Positions 44,138 through 57,586 of a stretch of DNA of 64,000 bases are shown piece after piece; position 1 is the first letter of the stretch, and the number at the start of each line of letters is the position of its first letter. The stretch spans positions 7,378,001 to 7,442,000 of the forward strand of contig NZ_JBBOCJ010000001.1 of assembly GCF_038002345.1 (NCBI RefSeq). Direction: 5' to 3'. The notes below the pieces were generated by a model. It made no database searches. It had not been told where the DNA came from and was given only the letters and a program-made list of their open reading frames with translations. The position numbers and the translations under genes are program-made. The stretch is from Paenibacillus sp. FSL M7-0420 (lineage in GTDB: Bacteria; Bacillota; Bacilli; Paenibacillales; Paenibacillaceae).

Positions 44138-44335
44138 ATGCAAACAACCATTCAACCCAAGTACAATGTAACGAAGGTAACCTGCGCTTGCGGCAACACG
44201 TTTGAAGCCGGTTCGACAGTTCAGGAGCTTCGCGTCGAAATTTGCTCAAGCTGTCACCCGTTCTTCACCGGTAAGCAGAAGTTCCTGGATGCCGGCGGCC
44301 GCGTGGACAGATTCAAGAAGAAATACGGTGTCTAA
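44138..44335 (+). CDS. rpmE: Ribosomal protein L31, zinc-binding type
   Basis: A 65-residue protein from the ATG at 44138 with GAGAGGTGAG upstream. It has C16-x-C18 and C36-x-x-C39 (CACG and CSSC), so it is the zinc form, as made under zinc-replete conditions. Ends FKKKYGV. It is the last gene of the rho region and precedes the SRP RNA. Confidence 0.95.
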   Translation: MQTTIQPKYNVTKVTCACGNTFEAGSTVQELRVEICSSCHPFFTGKQKFLDAGGRVDRFKKKYGV

Positions 44336-44376
44336 TATTGCATAGTTGATTTTTGCCTGTCCGTAAGCTATACTTA

Positions 44377-44652
44377 TCTTCGCCGTGCTAGACGGGGAGG
44401 TAGCGGTGCCCTGTAACTCGCAATCCGCTGTAGCGAGGTTGAATTCCTGTTAGAGGTGCTGTCGATGTGAGGCCTTGGTTCCTATGGGCTGTGTTGACGG
44501 TTGGGTCCTCCGCAATGAGTGCTTGTGAACCTGGTCAGGTCCGGAAGGAAGCAGCCATAAGCGAGTTTGCTCTTGTGCCGGAGGGTGGCCTAGCCCGAGC
44601 AGTTTTGTAGGGTTACCGCTTGGATCGCAGCCATCAATAACAGGTGCACGGT
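44377..44652 (+). ncRNA. ffs: Signal recognition particle RNA, large (Bacillus) type
   Basis: The RNA starts near TCTTCGCCGTGCTAG and shows the Alu-domain segment GGGGAGGTAGCGGTGCCCTG. The S-domain core GGTCAGGTCCGGAAGGAAGC and the following GCAGCCATAAGC are diagnostic of SRP RNA. The 3' end is CAGGTGCACGGT. Length about 276 nt with an Alu domain, as in B. subtilis scRNA, and it lies upstream of dnaX. Confidence 0.95.
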
Positions 44653-44669
44653 TTAAATAAGGATGATGA

Positions 44670-44705
44670 TAGCGTCTTTGCTACAAGCAAAGATGCTTTT
44701 TGTTT
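44670..44705 (+). terminator. Terminator of the SRP RNA gene
   Basis: AGCGTCTTTGCT pairs with AGCAAAGATGCT around ACA, then TTTTTG. Confidence 0.85.
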
Positions 44706-44865
44706 TTCTGCGTATCCCAGGCAATGAGATATTATTCCCGCTCTGGCTCATATCCTTACCTTTCGGACGGTGAGCCGCTTCTGCTTGGTCAAAGACTTGG
44801 GAATATAGTATAATAAATTAGCGACAAATGCCGGAAAGCGGCAGCCTGAGAGAGGGTAATGCATA

Positions 44866-46635
44866 GTGGAACATATCGCGCTGTACCGTGCCTGGCGGCC
44901 GCAGTCGTTTCAAGATATGGTAGGGCAGCAGCATATTATCCAGACGCTGCAGAATGCGATCCGTGAACAGCGGGTTTCGCATGCCTATCTGTTCAGCGGA
45001 CCGCGGGGAACCGGTAAGACGAGTGCGGCCAAGGTATTGGCCAAGGCAGTCAACTGCGAGCGGGGCCCGGGTCCTGAGCCCTGCAATGAGTGTCCGTCCT
45101 GCCTGCGGATTACGGCAGGCAACATCATGGACGTTCAGGAGATAGATGCGGCATCCAACCGGGGCGTTGAAGAGATTCGCGATCTGCGGGATAAGGTGAA
45201 ATATGCACCTACCGAAGTACGCCGTAAAGTGTATATTATTGATGAAGTGCATATGCTGACAACAGAGGCTTTCAATGCCCTGCTGAAGACGCTCGAAGAG
45301 CCTCCGCAGCATGTGATGTTTATACTGGCGACTACCGAGCCGCACAAGCTGCCGGCTACGATTATCTCGCGTTGCCAGCGGTTTGACTTCCGCCGGGTCT
45401 CACTGGAGGAACAGACGGGCCGCCTGACCGAGATTTGCCAGAAGGAAGGCATTACAGCAGATGCAGATGCTCTCCAGTATATCGCCCGCCTGTCTGACGG
45501 GGGAATGCGGGATGCGCTCAGCATCCTGGACCAGATCTCATCCTTTACAGATGGGAATGTGACCTATCAGCAGGTGCTGGGAATGACCGGGGGCATCCCC
45601 TCCGAGCAGTTCGCGCGTCTGGCGAACGCTATTCTTGAGAGTGACATGGGGCAGCTGCTGGAGCTTGTGGAGCAGATGATGCATGAGGGTAAGAGCGCAG
45701 ATAAGTGCCTTGAGAATCTTTTGTATTACTTCCGCGATTTACTGATGATCAAGATGGTGCCTGGAGCGGATCAGCTAACGGACCGCGTGCTGAATCCGGC
45801 AGATTTCCGCGATATGGCTAAGGCCTTTACCCGCGACCGCTTATTCCTGATTGTGGAGACGCTGAGCCGTTATCTGGGAGAGATGAAGTATGCTACACAT
45901 CCGCAGACCATATTCGAGGTAGCGCTGATGAAGCTGTGCAGCGGTCCGCAGGAGGCTGCTGCTCCGTCTGTAGGCGATCCGGCAGTGAATGCAGCCGCGC
46001 CTGCAGCTGCGAATGGTTCTCCGCAGGTACAGTCCGGTGAGCTGGATCAGCTCAGAGCGCAGATTGCCGCGCTGGAGAAGAAGCTGGAGCAGGCTATTCA
46101 AGCCGGCGGGGTTGCCGGCGGCGGGCGGGAGCAGGCGCCGCAGCGCACTGCCCCGCCAAGCGCTCCGCGCGTATCCTCGGCCTCTAAGCTTCCCCCGCAG
46201 CTGGATAAGTTTATTGCGGGTAAGGACAGTCCTGATTTTAACGCGGTCTATAAGCAGTGGAGTCTTGTTCTTCAGGGTGTGAAGGAAGAGAAGGTCACGG
46301 TACACGCGTGGTTTGTGGACGGTGAGCCGGTGGCGGTGATGGAAGATGCCGTGCTGGTTGCCTTCAAGAATACCATTCACCGGGATACTACCGAGAAGCC
46401 TGCAAACCGGCAGGTCATCGAGAACGTAATGAATGCCAAGCTGGGTAAGCCATTCCGGCTGGTAACGATGATGATGCGCGACTGGAATGAAGCTGCGACG
46501 AAATCCGCGGCTTCGGCCGGAACAGAGGAGCTGCGTCTGGAGCATGAGCACGAGAGCGGCGAAGGCAAGTCCGAACCATGGATTGATGAGGCGATCCAGC
46601 TCTTTGGAGAAGACCTTGTTGTCATAAAAGAATAA
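44866..46635 (+). CDS. dnaX: DNA polymerase III subunit gamma/tau
   Basis: The 589-residue clamp-loader subunit. The start is GTG after GAGAGAGGG. Walker A is SGPRGTGKTSAAK (about 44-56), the zinc-ribbon cysteines are in CERGPGPEPCNECPSC (about 64-79), Walker B is VYIIDEVHML, and the sensor 1 region is FILATTEPHKLP. After about 375 comes a low-complexity linker and a tau-like C-terminal domain. Upstream lies the SRP RNA, downstream ebfC. Confidence 0.96.
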   Translation: MEHIALYRAWRPQSFQDMVGQQHIIQTLQNAIREQRVSHAYLFSGPRGTGKTSAAKVLAKAVNCERGPGPEPCNECPSCLRITAGNIMDVQEIDAASNRGVEEIRDLRDKVKYAPTEVRRKVYIIDEVHMLTTEAFNALLKTLEEPPQHVMFILATTEPHKLPATIISRCQRFDFRRVSLEEQTGRLTEICQKEGITADADALQYIARLSDGGMRDALSILDQISSFTDGNVTYQQVLGMTGGIPSEQFARLANAILESDMGQLLELVEQMMHEGKSADKCLENLLYYFRDLLMIKMVPGADQLTDRVLNPADFRDMAKAFTRDRLFLIVETLSRYLGEMKYATHPQTIFEVALMKLCSGPQEAAAPSVGDPAVNAAAPAAANGSPQVQSGELDQLRAQIAALEKKLEQAIQAGGVAGGGREQAPQRTAPPSAPRVSSASKLPPQLDKFIAGKDSPDFNAVYKQWSLVLQGVKEEKVTVHAWFVDGEPVAVMEDAVLVAFKNTIHRDTTEKPANRQVIENVMNAKLGKPFRLVTMMMRDWNEAATKSAASAGTEELRLEHEHESGEGKSEPWIDEAIQLFGEDLVVIKE

Positions 46636-46684
46636 GGATTCAGCTATCAGCGCGAACAAGCGCATCCCAAAGGAGAGATGATCT

Positions 46685-46996
46685 ATGAATAATATGAACC
46701 AAATGATGAAGCAGGTTAAAAAAATGCAGGAGCAGATGCTCAAAGCCCAGGAAGAGCTGGGCAGCAAGACGATTGAAGGTTCTTCCGGCGGCGGCGTGGT
46801 TACCGTTCAGGTGAACGGACACAAGAAATTGCTGTCCATTCAGATCAAACCGGAGGTAGTTGATCCGGAGGATATCGAAATGCTGCAGGATCTGGTGATC
46901 ACTGCTGTTAATGATGCTCTTACCCAGGCAGAAGAGTTGGCGAACAACGATATGGGTAAATTCACAGGCGGAATGAAGATTCCTGGCTTGTTCTAG
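46685..46996 (+). CDS. ebfC: YbaB/EbfC nucleoid-associated protein
   Basis: A 103-residue small protein starting [21 protein letters not shown] helical N-terminus, a beta sheet ([20 protein letters not shown]) and a C-terminal helix ([16 protein letters not shown]) are typical of YbaB. It binds DNA as a dimer. The gene lies between dnaX and recR, as in most Firmicutes. Confidence 0.95.
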   Translation: MNNMNQMMKQVKKMQEQMLKAQEELGSKTIEGSSGGGVVTVQVNGHKKLLSIQIKPEVVDPEDIEMLQDLVITAVNDALTQAEELANNDMGKFTGGMKIPGLF

Positions 46997-47032
46997 GCTT
47001 ACTCCACTCCCTGCCAAAGGAGAACCGATACT

Positions 47033-47632
47033 TTGTATTATCCAGAACCGCTAGCCAAGCTAATAGAAGCTTTTACACGTTTGCCCGGGATTGGTCCGAA
47101 GACAGCTGCCCGGCTGGCCTTTCATGTATTGAACATGAAGGAGGACGAGGTGATTGATTTCGCCAAAGCCCTGGTCAGCGTCAAGCGTAATCTTCATTAT
47201 TGCTCGGTCTGCTGCAATATTACGGATACCGACCCGTGCCGGATCTGCCAGGACAAAACCCGCGATGCTTCGGTAATCTGTGTGGTTCAGGACTCGAAGG
47301 ATCTGGTGGCTATCGAACGAACCAAGGAATTTGACGGCTATTATCATGTGCTCCAGGGTGCAATTTCGCCTATGGAAGGCATAGGGCCGGATGATATAAG
47401 GCTGAAGGAGCTGCTGACCAGACTCAGCGATGAGCGGGTGAAGGAGCTGATTATGGCTACCAACCCCAACATTGAAGGGGAAGCCACCGCCATGTATATC
47501 TCGCGTCTTGTCCGTCCCTTTGAGATCAAGATCACCAGGATAGCCCATGGCTTGCCTGTAGGCGGCGATCTTGAGTATGCGGATGAGGTAACCCTGTCGA
47601 AGGCGCTGGAAGGCCGTCGTGAGCTGTTCTGA
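47033..47632 (+). CDS. recR: Recombination protein RecR
   Basis: A 199-residue protein from a TTG start (GGAGAACCGATAC upstream). The helix-hairpin-helix is [17 protein letters not shown], the zinc finger has [16 protein letters not shown] (four Cys), and the Toprim domain begins [15 protein letters not shown]. RecR acts with RecO and RecF in gap repair. Confidence 0.96.
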   Translation: MYYPEPLAKLIEAFTRLPGIGPKTAARLAFHVLNMKEDEVIDFAKALVSVKRNLHYCSVCCNITDTDPCRICQDKTRDASVICVVQDSKDLVAIERTKEFDGYYHVLQGAISPMEGIGPDDIRLKELLTRLSDERVKELIMATNPNIEGEATAMYISRLVRPFEIKITRIAHGLPVGGDLEYADEVTLSKALEGRRELF

Positions 47633-47656
47633 GTGTTGTGCTGTTGTATTATAAGT

Positions 47657-47684
47657 GTATGGAGCCTTCGGGCTCCTTTTTTGT
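47657..47684 (+). terminator. Terminator of the dnaX-recR operon
   Basis: GGAGCC-TTCG-GGCTCC followed by six T. Confidence 0.9.
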
Positions 47685-47834
47685 TTCCCGGAGAGCCGCT
47701 GATATTCTGCTAAAAGTTGTGCTAAGTCCCCTCTCCCGGTTCTAAGTTTGTCCCTATTCCGATATGTATGAGATTAACGGGTGTGAATCACCGGTTGCAT
47801 CTGCAGTTATTCATATCTCTTGGGAGGGATTGCA

Positions 47835-48101
47835 ATGGGTTGGTGGAGTGCCAAATGGCTGAGCGGAAATACGGGGAAGGAAAAGGCAGTGGAGATGGAA
47901 GAGGAATGGGGCGCGGTGTACCATGAGGTGCGTAAAGCCCAGTCTGAATGGGAGCGGGCCTATCTGATGTTTGATGAGGCTCTCGGCCAGGATCAGATTG
48001 ACTATGCGATCTATATCCTGGAGGCGGCTGAGCGTAAATATCAGATACACCTTAAGGATGCCAAGCGGCTGGGGCTTAACCGGAGCCAGCTGCAAGTATG
48101 A
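47835..48101 (+). CDS. YaaL-like protein (DUF2508)
   Basis: An 88-residue soluble protein from the ATG at 47835 (GGGAGGG upstream). The charged, helical sequence EWGAVYHEVRKAQSEWERAY and DYAIYILEAAERKYQIHLKD match the DUF2508 pattern. In B. subtilis yaaL sits between recR and bofA, exactly as here. Function is unknown. Confidence 0.85.
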   Translation: MGWWSAKWLSGNTGKEKAVEMEEEWGAVYHEVRKAQSEWERAYLMFDEALGQDQIDYAIYILEAAERKYQIHLKDAKRLGLNRSQLQV

Positions 48102-48129
48102 ACAGACTGAGTCAGCGAGGAGGAGAACG

Positions 48130-48396
48130 ATGCTAAGAACTGTTGCAATGGGTGTGCTGATTATATCTGCAGCGCTGCTGGTCCTGATTGTATTCAGGAA
48201 AAGACTGGGCTGGGCATGGCTGAGCGTATTTGGAACCCATCTTATATTAGCGGCGCTCGGGATTTATATCGTTAATTTCTCAGGAGTTGTAAGTGATCTG
48301 CACATTCCGCTTAACCCTACAACCATAGGTGCTGTAACCATTCTTGGACTGCCGGGAGTGGCGCTGTTATTGGGATTAAAATTAACTTTGTTTTAG
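48130..48396 (+). CDS. bofA: Pro-sigma-K processing inhibitor BofA family
   Basis: An 88-residue membrane protein from ATG 48130 after AGGAGGAGAACG. It has two hydrophobic segments: about 6-20 and 30-50, with a third near the C-terminus (NPTTIGAVTILGLPGVALLL). BofA holds SpoIVFB inactive in the mother cell so that pro-sigma-K processing waits for a forespore signal. The recR-yaaL-bofA-rrn order is that of B. subtilis. Confidence 0.9.
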   Translation: MLRTVAMGVLIISAALLVLIVFRKRLGWAWLSVFGTHLILAALGIYIVNFSGVVSDLHIPLNPTTIGAVTILGLPGVALLLGLKLTLF

Positions 48397-48399
48397 AGG

Positions 48400-48429
48400 T
48401 TGACGAAGGCTCCTGATTCATGATACATT
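48400..48429 (+). promoter_or_regulatory. rRNA promoter P1
   Basis: TTGACG (48400-48405) and TACATT (48424-48429) are spaced 18 bases; TG precedes the -10. It lies just after bofA. Confidence 0.6.
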
Positions 48430-48506
48430 AAGTCTCGGCCCTTTGGACAGGAGATCTTCGGATCACTTGCTGGAAGCTAAAGCGAAAAAAGAAATTAAAA
48501 AAACGC

Positions 48507-48536
48507 TTGACTGAAACAAGGGTGCTGTGATATATT
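48507..48536 (+). promoter_or_regulatory. rRNA promoter P2
   Basis: TTGACT at 48507-48512 and TATATT at 48531-48536 with an 18-base spacer. Located about 170 bases upstream of the 16S gene. Confidence 0.75.
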
Positions 48537-48582
48537 ATAAAGGTCGCTGCTGAGACAAACATCAACGACAAAAGATGAGACA

Positions 48583-48600
48583 TTGATCTTTGAAAACTGA
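48583..48600 (+). promoter_or_regulatory. rRNA leader box A-type antitermination segment
   Basis: TGATCTTTGAAAACTGA is the box-A-like leader sequence conserved before Bacillus-type 16S genes. A variant TGATCCTTGAAAACTGGA at 50882-50899 precedes the 23S gene. Confidence 0.7.
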
Positions 48601-48701
48601 ACAACGAGTGAGTGGGAAATCACTTCGGTGAGATCCAAAATTAGAGAATGTAATCATTCTCGTCAGATGTTTCAAAATGAGCAATCGCTCTTTCTAAATA
48701 C

Positions 48702-50266
<1,565 letters not shown>

Positions 50267-50387
50267 TGGAGAATCGTTTCCTGCAACGGAAACATTCAAA
50301 TCGGAAGCTTCGCTTCCACAATAGAACCTTCGGGTTCGGACACTCACTCGTGTTCAGTTTTGAAAGAGCAAGTCTCTTTCGTATGCG

Positions 50388-50504
50388 TTTGGTGGCGATA
50401 GCGGAGGGGTTCCACACGTACCCATCCCGAACACGACCGTTAAGCCCTCCAGCGCCGATGGTACTTGGACCGAAGGGTCCTGGGAGAGTAGGACGCCGCC
50501 AAGC
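50388..50504 (+). rRNA. 5S ribosomal RNA, between 16S and 23S
   Basis: TTTGGTGGCGATAGCGGAGG at the start and GAGAGTAGGACGCCGCCAAG at the end are the conserved 5S ends; length 117. It sits between 16S and the tRNAs, not after 23S. No other 5S occurs after 23S in the window. Confidence 0.96.
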
Positions 50505-50551
50505 GGACAATCAATTCATTGATTGCTTCACTACTGTAAGTTTTGTTATAT

Positions 50552-50628
50552 GGGCTTTTAGCTCAGTTGGTTAGAGCGCACCTCTGATAAGGGTGAGGTC
50601 GGTGGTTCGAGTCCACCAAGGCCCACCA
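50552..50628 (+). tRNA. tRNA-Ile(GAU)
   Basis: Acceptor GGGCTTT with AAGGCCC, D-arm GCTCAGTTGGTTAGAGC, anticodon loop CTGATAA, T-arm GTGG-TTCGAGT-CCAC, encoded CCA. Located in the 16S-23S spacer. Confidence 0.96.
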
Positions 50629-50724
50629 TATAACAATCTGAAATTGAATAGTAAGTACCGGGGTCCCCGAAAAGTAATCGGAATTAACCTCGAAGCTACA
50701 CCTCACTTTTTGGGGTGATTATAT

Positions 50725-50800
50725 GGGGCCATAGCTCAGCTGGGAGAGCGCCTGCCTTGCAAGCAGGAGGTCAGCGGTTCGATCCCGCTTGGCTCCACCA
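50725..50800 (+). tRNA. tRNA-Ala(UGC)
   Basis: Acceptor GGGGCCA with TGGCTCC, anticodon loop TTGCAAG, T-arm GCGG-TTCGATC-CCGC, encoded CCA. Second tRNA of the spacer. Confidence 0.96.
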
Positions 50801-50881
50801 AAACTTCTTTACAACAGTATATGCACATCATCTGTTATTCCGAACATCACAGTCGTGATTGTTTCATAATAACAGCAACTT

Positions 50882-50899
50882 GATCCTTGAAAACTGGAT
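50882..50899 (+). promoter_or_regulatory. Box A-type segment before 23S
   Basis: TGATCCTTGAAAACTGGA repeats the leader segment seen upstream of 16S, supporting transcription antitermination into 23S. Confidence 0.65.
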
Positions 50900-51004
50900 A
50901 CCGAAACGAATTTGCGTTTTAGAACATTCCTTTAAGCTGAACTTGTGTAAACAAGTTTTGAATTAATGGCGATGCTAAGCGGTTTTCCTAACGGAAAACG
51001 CATT

Positions 51005-53929
<2,925 letters not shown>

Positions 53930-54011
53930 AAAAAATAATTCGCAGATTCGTTTCGGATTCAGTTTTCAGGAATCAATTTCCTGTGCGGATTTACATGGCT
54001 ACCATTAATTT

Positions 54012-54103
54012 GGAGAGATACCCAAGTGGCTATAAGGGGACCCTCTGCTAAGGGGTTAGACTGCGTAAGCGGTGCGAGGGTTCGAATCCCTCTCTCTCCG
54101 CCA
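54012..54103 (+). tRNA. tRNA-Ser(GCU)
   Basis: Class II tRNA with anticodon loop CTGCTAA, long variable arm (GTTAGACTGCGTAAGCGG), T-arm AGGG-TTCGAAT-CCCT and CCA. Confidence 0.94.
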
Positions 54104-54127
54104 TTATAAATCCAATACTTGTAGTGT

Positions 54128-54204
54128 GGCGGCGTAGCTCAGCTGGCTAGAGCGTACGGTTCATACCCGTGAGGTCGGGGGTTCGATCCCCTCTGCCGCT
54201 ACCA
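54128..54204 (+). tRNA. tRNA-Met(CAU), elongator
   Basis: Anticodon loop TTCATAC, T-arm GGGG-TTCGATC-CCCT, CCA encoded. The acceptor has G-U pairs at both ends. It lacks the initiator-type CGCGGGG start. Confidence 0.92.
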
Positions 54205-54213
54205 TACATACCC

Positions 54214-54289
54214 GGAGGCTTAGCTCAGCTGGGAGAGCATCTGCCTTACAAGCAGAGGGTCGGGGGTTCGAACCCCTCAGCCTCCACCA
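54214..54289 (+). tRNA. tRNA-Val(UAC)
   Basis: GGAGGCT acceptor pairs with AGCCTCC; anticodon loop TTACAAG; T-arm GGGG-TTCGAAC-CCCT; CCA encoded. Confidence 0.95.
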
Positions 54290-54322
54290 TTTTTATGTTC
54301 GAATTGTATTGCCTTACACCGT

Positions 54323-54398
<76 letters not shown>

Positions 54399-54416
54399 TT
54401 TTTTACAATAAATTGT

Positions 54417-54494
54417 GGAACCGTGGTGTAGTTGGCCTAACATGCCTGCCTGTCACGCAGGAGATCGCGGGTTCGAATCCCGTCGGTTCCGCCA
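54417..54494 (+). tRNA. tRNA-Asp(GUC)
   Basis: GGAACCG acceptor pairs with CGGTTCC; anticodon loop CTGTCAC; T-arm CGGG-TTCGAAT-CCCG; CCA encoded. Confidence 0.95.
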
Positions 54495-54589
54495 TTTTTA
54501 ATGGCTTAAGGGATGAGAATTCCCTGGGTTCGTTGAAGCATAGGCATCGTAAGGAATACTTCGCAATCTCGTAACGGAGTGAAGAGTAT

Positions 54590-54604
54590 CCCGTCGGTTC
54601 CGCC
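54590..54604 (+). repeat. tRNA-Asp 3' end remnant
   Basis: The sequence ATCCCGTCGGTTCCGCCATT (about 54589-54608) repeats the 3' end of the tRNA-Asp gene (from 54476) exactly, including CCA. No 5' portion precedes it. It marks a duplication or excision scar inside the tRNA cluster. Confidence 0.8.
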
Positions 54605-54631
54605 ATTTTTTTGTTTTTAGGTTTTTTTTAT

Positions 54632-54707
54632 GGCTCGGTAGCTCAGTCGGTAGAGCAAAGGACTGAAAATCCTTGTGTCGGGGGTTCGATTCCCTCCCGC
54701 GCCACCA
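54632..54707 (+). tRNA. tRNA-Phe(GAA)
   Basis: GGCTCGG acceptor against CCGCGCC: six pairs and one T-C mismatch at the fourth position, where CCGAGCC would be expected. Anticodon loop CTGAAAA; T-arm GGGG-TTCGATT-CCCT; CCA encoded. Confidence 0.9.
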
Positions 54708-54711
54708 TCAT

Positions 54712-54794
54712 GGAGGCTTAGCGAAGTGGCCAAACGCATCAGACTGTAAATCTGCTCACGTACGTGTTCGGTGGTTCGAATCCATCAGCCTCCA
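54712..54794 (+). tRNA. tRNA-Tyr(GUA), CCA not encoded
   Basis: Class II tRNA with GGAGGCT pairing with AGCCTCC, anticodon loop CTGTAAA and a variable arm. The discriminator A is followed by TCC, so CCA must be added by the CCA enzyme. Confidence 0.92.
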
Positions 54795-54805
54795 TCCCTT
54801 TTTAG

Positions 54806-54878
54806 GAGCCATTAGCTCAGTTGGTAGAGCACCTGACTTTTAATCAGGGTGTCGAAGGTTCGAGTCCTTCATGGCTCA
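54806..54878 (+). tRNA. tRNA-Lys(UUU), CCA not encoded
   Basis: GAGCCAT pairs with ATGGCTC; anticodon loop CTTTTAA; T-arm AAGG-TTCGAGT-CCTT. The A discriminator is followed by TC, not CCA. Confidence 0.92.
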
Positions 54879-54888
54879 TCTTAAGTCA

Positions 54889-54922
54889 AACGGTCATCAC
54901 TTTAGGGTGGTGGCCTTTTTTG
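54889..54922 (+). terminator. Terminator of the rrn/tRNA operon
   Basis: GGTCATCAC pairs with GTGGTGGCC (G-T wobble pairs) around a short loop, followed by six T. It is the likely end of the long rRNA-tRNA transcript. Confidence 0.75.
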
Positions 54923-55025
54923 TATTTTGATACATGATACAAGTCTGCTCGTAAGCGCAAATTCCGCATTTTACAGCAAAATATGATAAAATAAGCGAAA
55001 AAAGCAAAAGTGGTGGAGAATGGTG

Positions 55026-56126
55026 ATGATGGATAGTGAGGGTTTGCGTCAAAAATTGGAGCAACTCACCGGAAAGAGGACCGGAATCAAGCAGCTGGGG
55101 AGACAGCATTCCGCTTCACTTTTTGGCATAGGAACGGATAAGGATCAGGAACTGCCGGTCATTCATGAGGGTTATCTCTGGCTTCCCCTCTATGAGAATG
55201 ATGGCCGTGTTACAGCAGTGTGGGTGGAGACAGAGGGGCTGTCGCCGCTGGAGCTGGAGCTGGTGAATTATGCCGGACGCAATTTTGCGGTAGCGCTGAA
55301 GGCAACCGGGTTCAAGGAAGAAGGGGAGATGGAGGCGCGGCAGCTTAGCGGCTGGCTGAATGCCCAACTGGAGCAGGAGAAGGACGATGCGGAGATCCCG
55401 GATGAAATCTCGCTGAAGGGCCGGCTGTTCGGAGATATGATTCCGTTCATGCTGGTAAGCGAGAATGTTCATAATCCGCAGATGACGTATCGCTCCTTAA
55501 TGAAGCTGCTGCGCAGTTATTTCGAGAATGATGTATTGCTGGTTCCCCTGCAGGATAAGGAATGGTTAATTTTAGCCCGTAAGGAACTCCTCACAGGCGG
55601 AGATGATAAAGAGGATGAGGAAGAGAGTGCTGAGGATCTGCTGTCACAGACTTCTATGGGGCTGCATGAACTGATTGCCAGCGAGTGGGTTGGCGTCTTC
55701 CATCTGGCGGTCTCTCCAGCCATTATCCCGGTTAAAGGTCTGACAGGAGCAGTCGCCTTGCTGCGGGAGACCATTATTCTTGGCCGTATCTTCCAGGTAG
55801 GCGATTATATTCATCTGCCGTGGGAGCTGCACATGGAGCGGCTGGTTAACAGTATTCCGGATGACCGGCGGAGACAGCTGCTGGGCCAGATCGGTGATTA
55901 CACGGCGGTACTGGCGGATAAGGAAATGCTGCTGACGCTGGAGAGTTTTTTTGAAATGGACTGCAATGTCAGTGAAACCGCCAAGAAGCTGTACATTCAC
56001 CGCAACACGCTACTCTACAGGCTGGACAAGATCAAACAGGAGACGGGGGCCGATGTCCGCAGCTTTGGGGATGCCGCTATTGTGAAGCTTGCCATGTTAT
56101 TGTATAAAGTGACGAAAAGAAAATAG
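55026..56126 (+). CDS. PucR/CdaR-like regulator upstream of the sugar ABC ATPase
   Basis: The start is one of several near-in-frame ATGs (55020, 55026 or 55029) after GGTGGAGA; I use 55026. The C-terminal about 45 residues are the PucR-type helix-turn-helix FEMDCNVSETAKKLYIHRNT-LLYRLDKI. The N-terminal 290 residues are a mixed sensor region. PucR/CdaR-family proteins regulate sugar or purine use. The next gene is an MsmX-type ABC ATPase, so regulation of sugar transport is plausible but not shown. Confidence 0.78.
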   Translation: MMDSEGLRQKLEQLTGKRTGIKQLGRQHSASLFGIGTDKDQELPVIHEGYLWLPLYENDGRVTAVWVETEGLSPLELELVNYAGRNFAVALKATGFKEEGEMEARQLSGWLNAQLEQEKDDAEIPDEISLKGRLFGDMIPFMLVSENVHNPQMTYRSLMKLLRSYFENDVLLVPLQDKEWLILARKELLTGGDDKEDEEESAEDLLSQTSMGLHELIASEWVGVFHLAVSPAIIPVKGLTGAVALLRETIILGRIFQVGDYIHLPWELHMERLVNSIPDDRRRQLLGQIGDYTAVLADKEMLLTLESFFEMDCNVSETAKKLYIHRNTLLYRLDKIKQETGADVRSFGDAAIVKLAMLLYKVTKRK

Positions 56127-56235
56127 GTTTTTTGTGAACCTTGCAAATAGCCATGAGGCCGGCTCTGGGGTAAGATAAGTGTACAAGAAAGCGTTTGATT
56201 TTCTAATCCAATACTAGACTCGAGGGGGAAATACA

Positions 56236-57357
56236 ATGGCAGGCGTACGTTTAGAGCATATTTTCAAAAAATACCCGGGTTCCGATAAAGCAACAGTAAT
56301 CGATATCAATCTTGATATTAAAGATAAGGAATTCCTCGTACTGGTTGGTCCTTCCGGTTGCGGTAAATCCACAACCCTGCGTATGATCGCTGGTCTGGAA
56401 GAAATCTCTGAAGGTAAAATGTACATTGGTGACCGTGTAGTGAATGACGTTGCTCCTAAAGACCGTGATATCGCGATGGTATTCCAATCCTACGCCTTGT
56501 ACCCGCACATGAGTGTATATCAGAACATGGCTTTCGGTCTGAAATTGCGCAAAGTGAAGAAAGAAGAAATCGACAAGAAAGTGCGCGAAGCAGCGAAAAT
56601 CCTGGATATCGAGCACTTGCTGGAACGCAAACCTAAGGCACTGTCCGGTGGTCAACGTCAACGTGTCGCTTTAGGCCGCGCAATCGTCCGTGATCCACAA
56701 GTCTTCTTGATGGATGAGCCTCTTTCCAACTTGGATGCTAAGCTTCGTGGTCAAATGCGTGCTGAAATCACTAAGCTGGTGAAACGCCTTGAAACTACTT
56801 GTATCTATGTAACGCATGACCAGACAGAAGCAATGACGATGGGTGACCGTATCGTAGTTATGTACGATGGTATCATCCAGCAGGCAGCTTCCCCTGAAGA
56901 ACTGTACAATGAGCCTACGAACCTGTTCGTAGCCGGATTTATCGGTTCCCCTACCATGAACTTTATCAACGGTACTCTTTCCGAAGTGAACGGCGCTGTC
57001 CGTTTCCGTGCAGAGAACCTTGATGTTGAAGTTCCAGGCGGCAAAGCTACAATCCTGCGTAACAAAGGCTTCATCGGTAAAGATGTAATCATGGGCGTTC
57101 GTCCAGAAGACATTCATGAAGAGCCAGTGTTCCTGGAAGCTTCCCCTAACACAATCTTCACTTCGATGGTTGATGTTACGGAAAACCTGGGTCATGAAAT
57201 GCTCCTCTACTTGAGCGGTCTTGGCAATAACACTGTAATTGCGCGTGTAGATGGACGTTCCACTACCCGTGAAGGCAGCAAGCCTAGATTGGCCATCGAC
57301 ATGAACAAAGTCCACATCTTCGACAAAGAATCCGAACTTAACGTTCTGCTGGGATAA
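56236..57357 (+). CDS. msmX: Sugar ABC transporter ATPase, MsmX/UgpC type
   Basis: A 373-residue ATPase with Walker A GPSGCGKSTT, Q-loop FQSYALYPHMS, signature LSGGQRQRVALGRA, Walker B FLMDEPLSNLDAK and H-loop YVTHDQTEAMT. The C-terminal 130 residues are the TOBE/regulatory domain of multi-sugar ATPases. No permease gene is adjacent, consistent with MsmX serving several transporters. Strong codon bias suggests high expression. A sequence GAAAGCGTTTGA upstream resembles a CcpA site. Confidence 0.93.
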   Translation: MAGVRLEHIFKKYPGSDKATVIDINLDIKDKEFLVLVGPSGCGKSTTLRMIAGLEEISEGKMYIGDRVVNDVAPKDRDIAMVFQSYALYPHMSVYQNMAFGLKLRKVKKEEIDKKVREAAKILDIEHLLERKPKALSGGQRQRVALGRAIVRDPQVFLMDEPLSNLDAKLRGQMRAEITKLVKRLETTCIYVTHDQTEAMTMGDRIVVMYDGIIQQAASPEELYNEPTNLFVAGFIGSPTMNFINGTLSEVNGAVRFRAENLDVEVPGGKATILRNKGFIGKDVIMGVRPEDIHEEPVFLEASPNTIFTSMVDVTENLGHEMLLYLSGLGNNTVIARVDGRSTTREGSKPRLAIDMNKVHIFDKESELNVLLG

Positions 57358-57389
57358 GATCTCTGCAGGGTGAACATAGTTTATAATGA

Positions 57390-57420
57390 AGAAAGCCGCC
57401 TGGTTAGGCGGCTTTTTCTT
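57390..57420 (+). terminator. Terminator of msmX
   Basis: AAAGCCGCC-TGGTTA-GGCGGCTTT followed by TTC. Confidence 0.85.
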
Positions 57421-57586
57421 GTAATGATCATGGTGGAATGGAACGATAACCGCTGGGGTTAAGATTGCATTCACTGGCATAATCCATTAAGATAGCAGGA
57501 GAATTACCTGTAGCTGGAATGGATAAAGATGTAACCGGTATGCGGGGAAGCGGCATAAGCCGCGGGTGACGAAAGGACGGACATAT

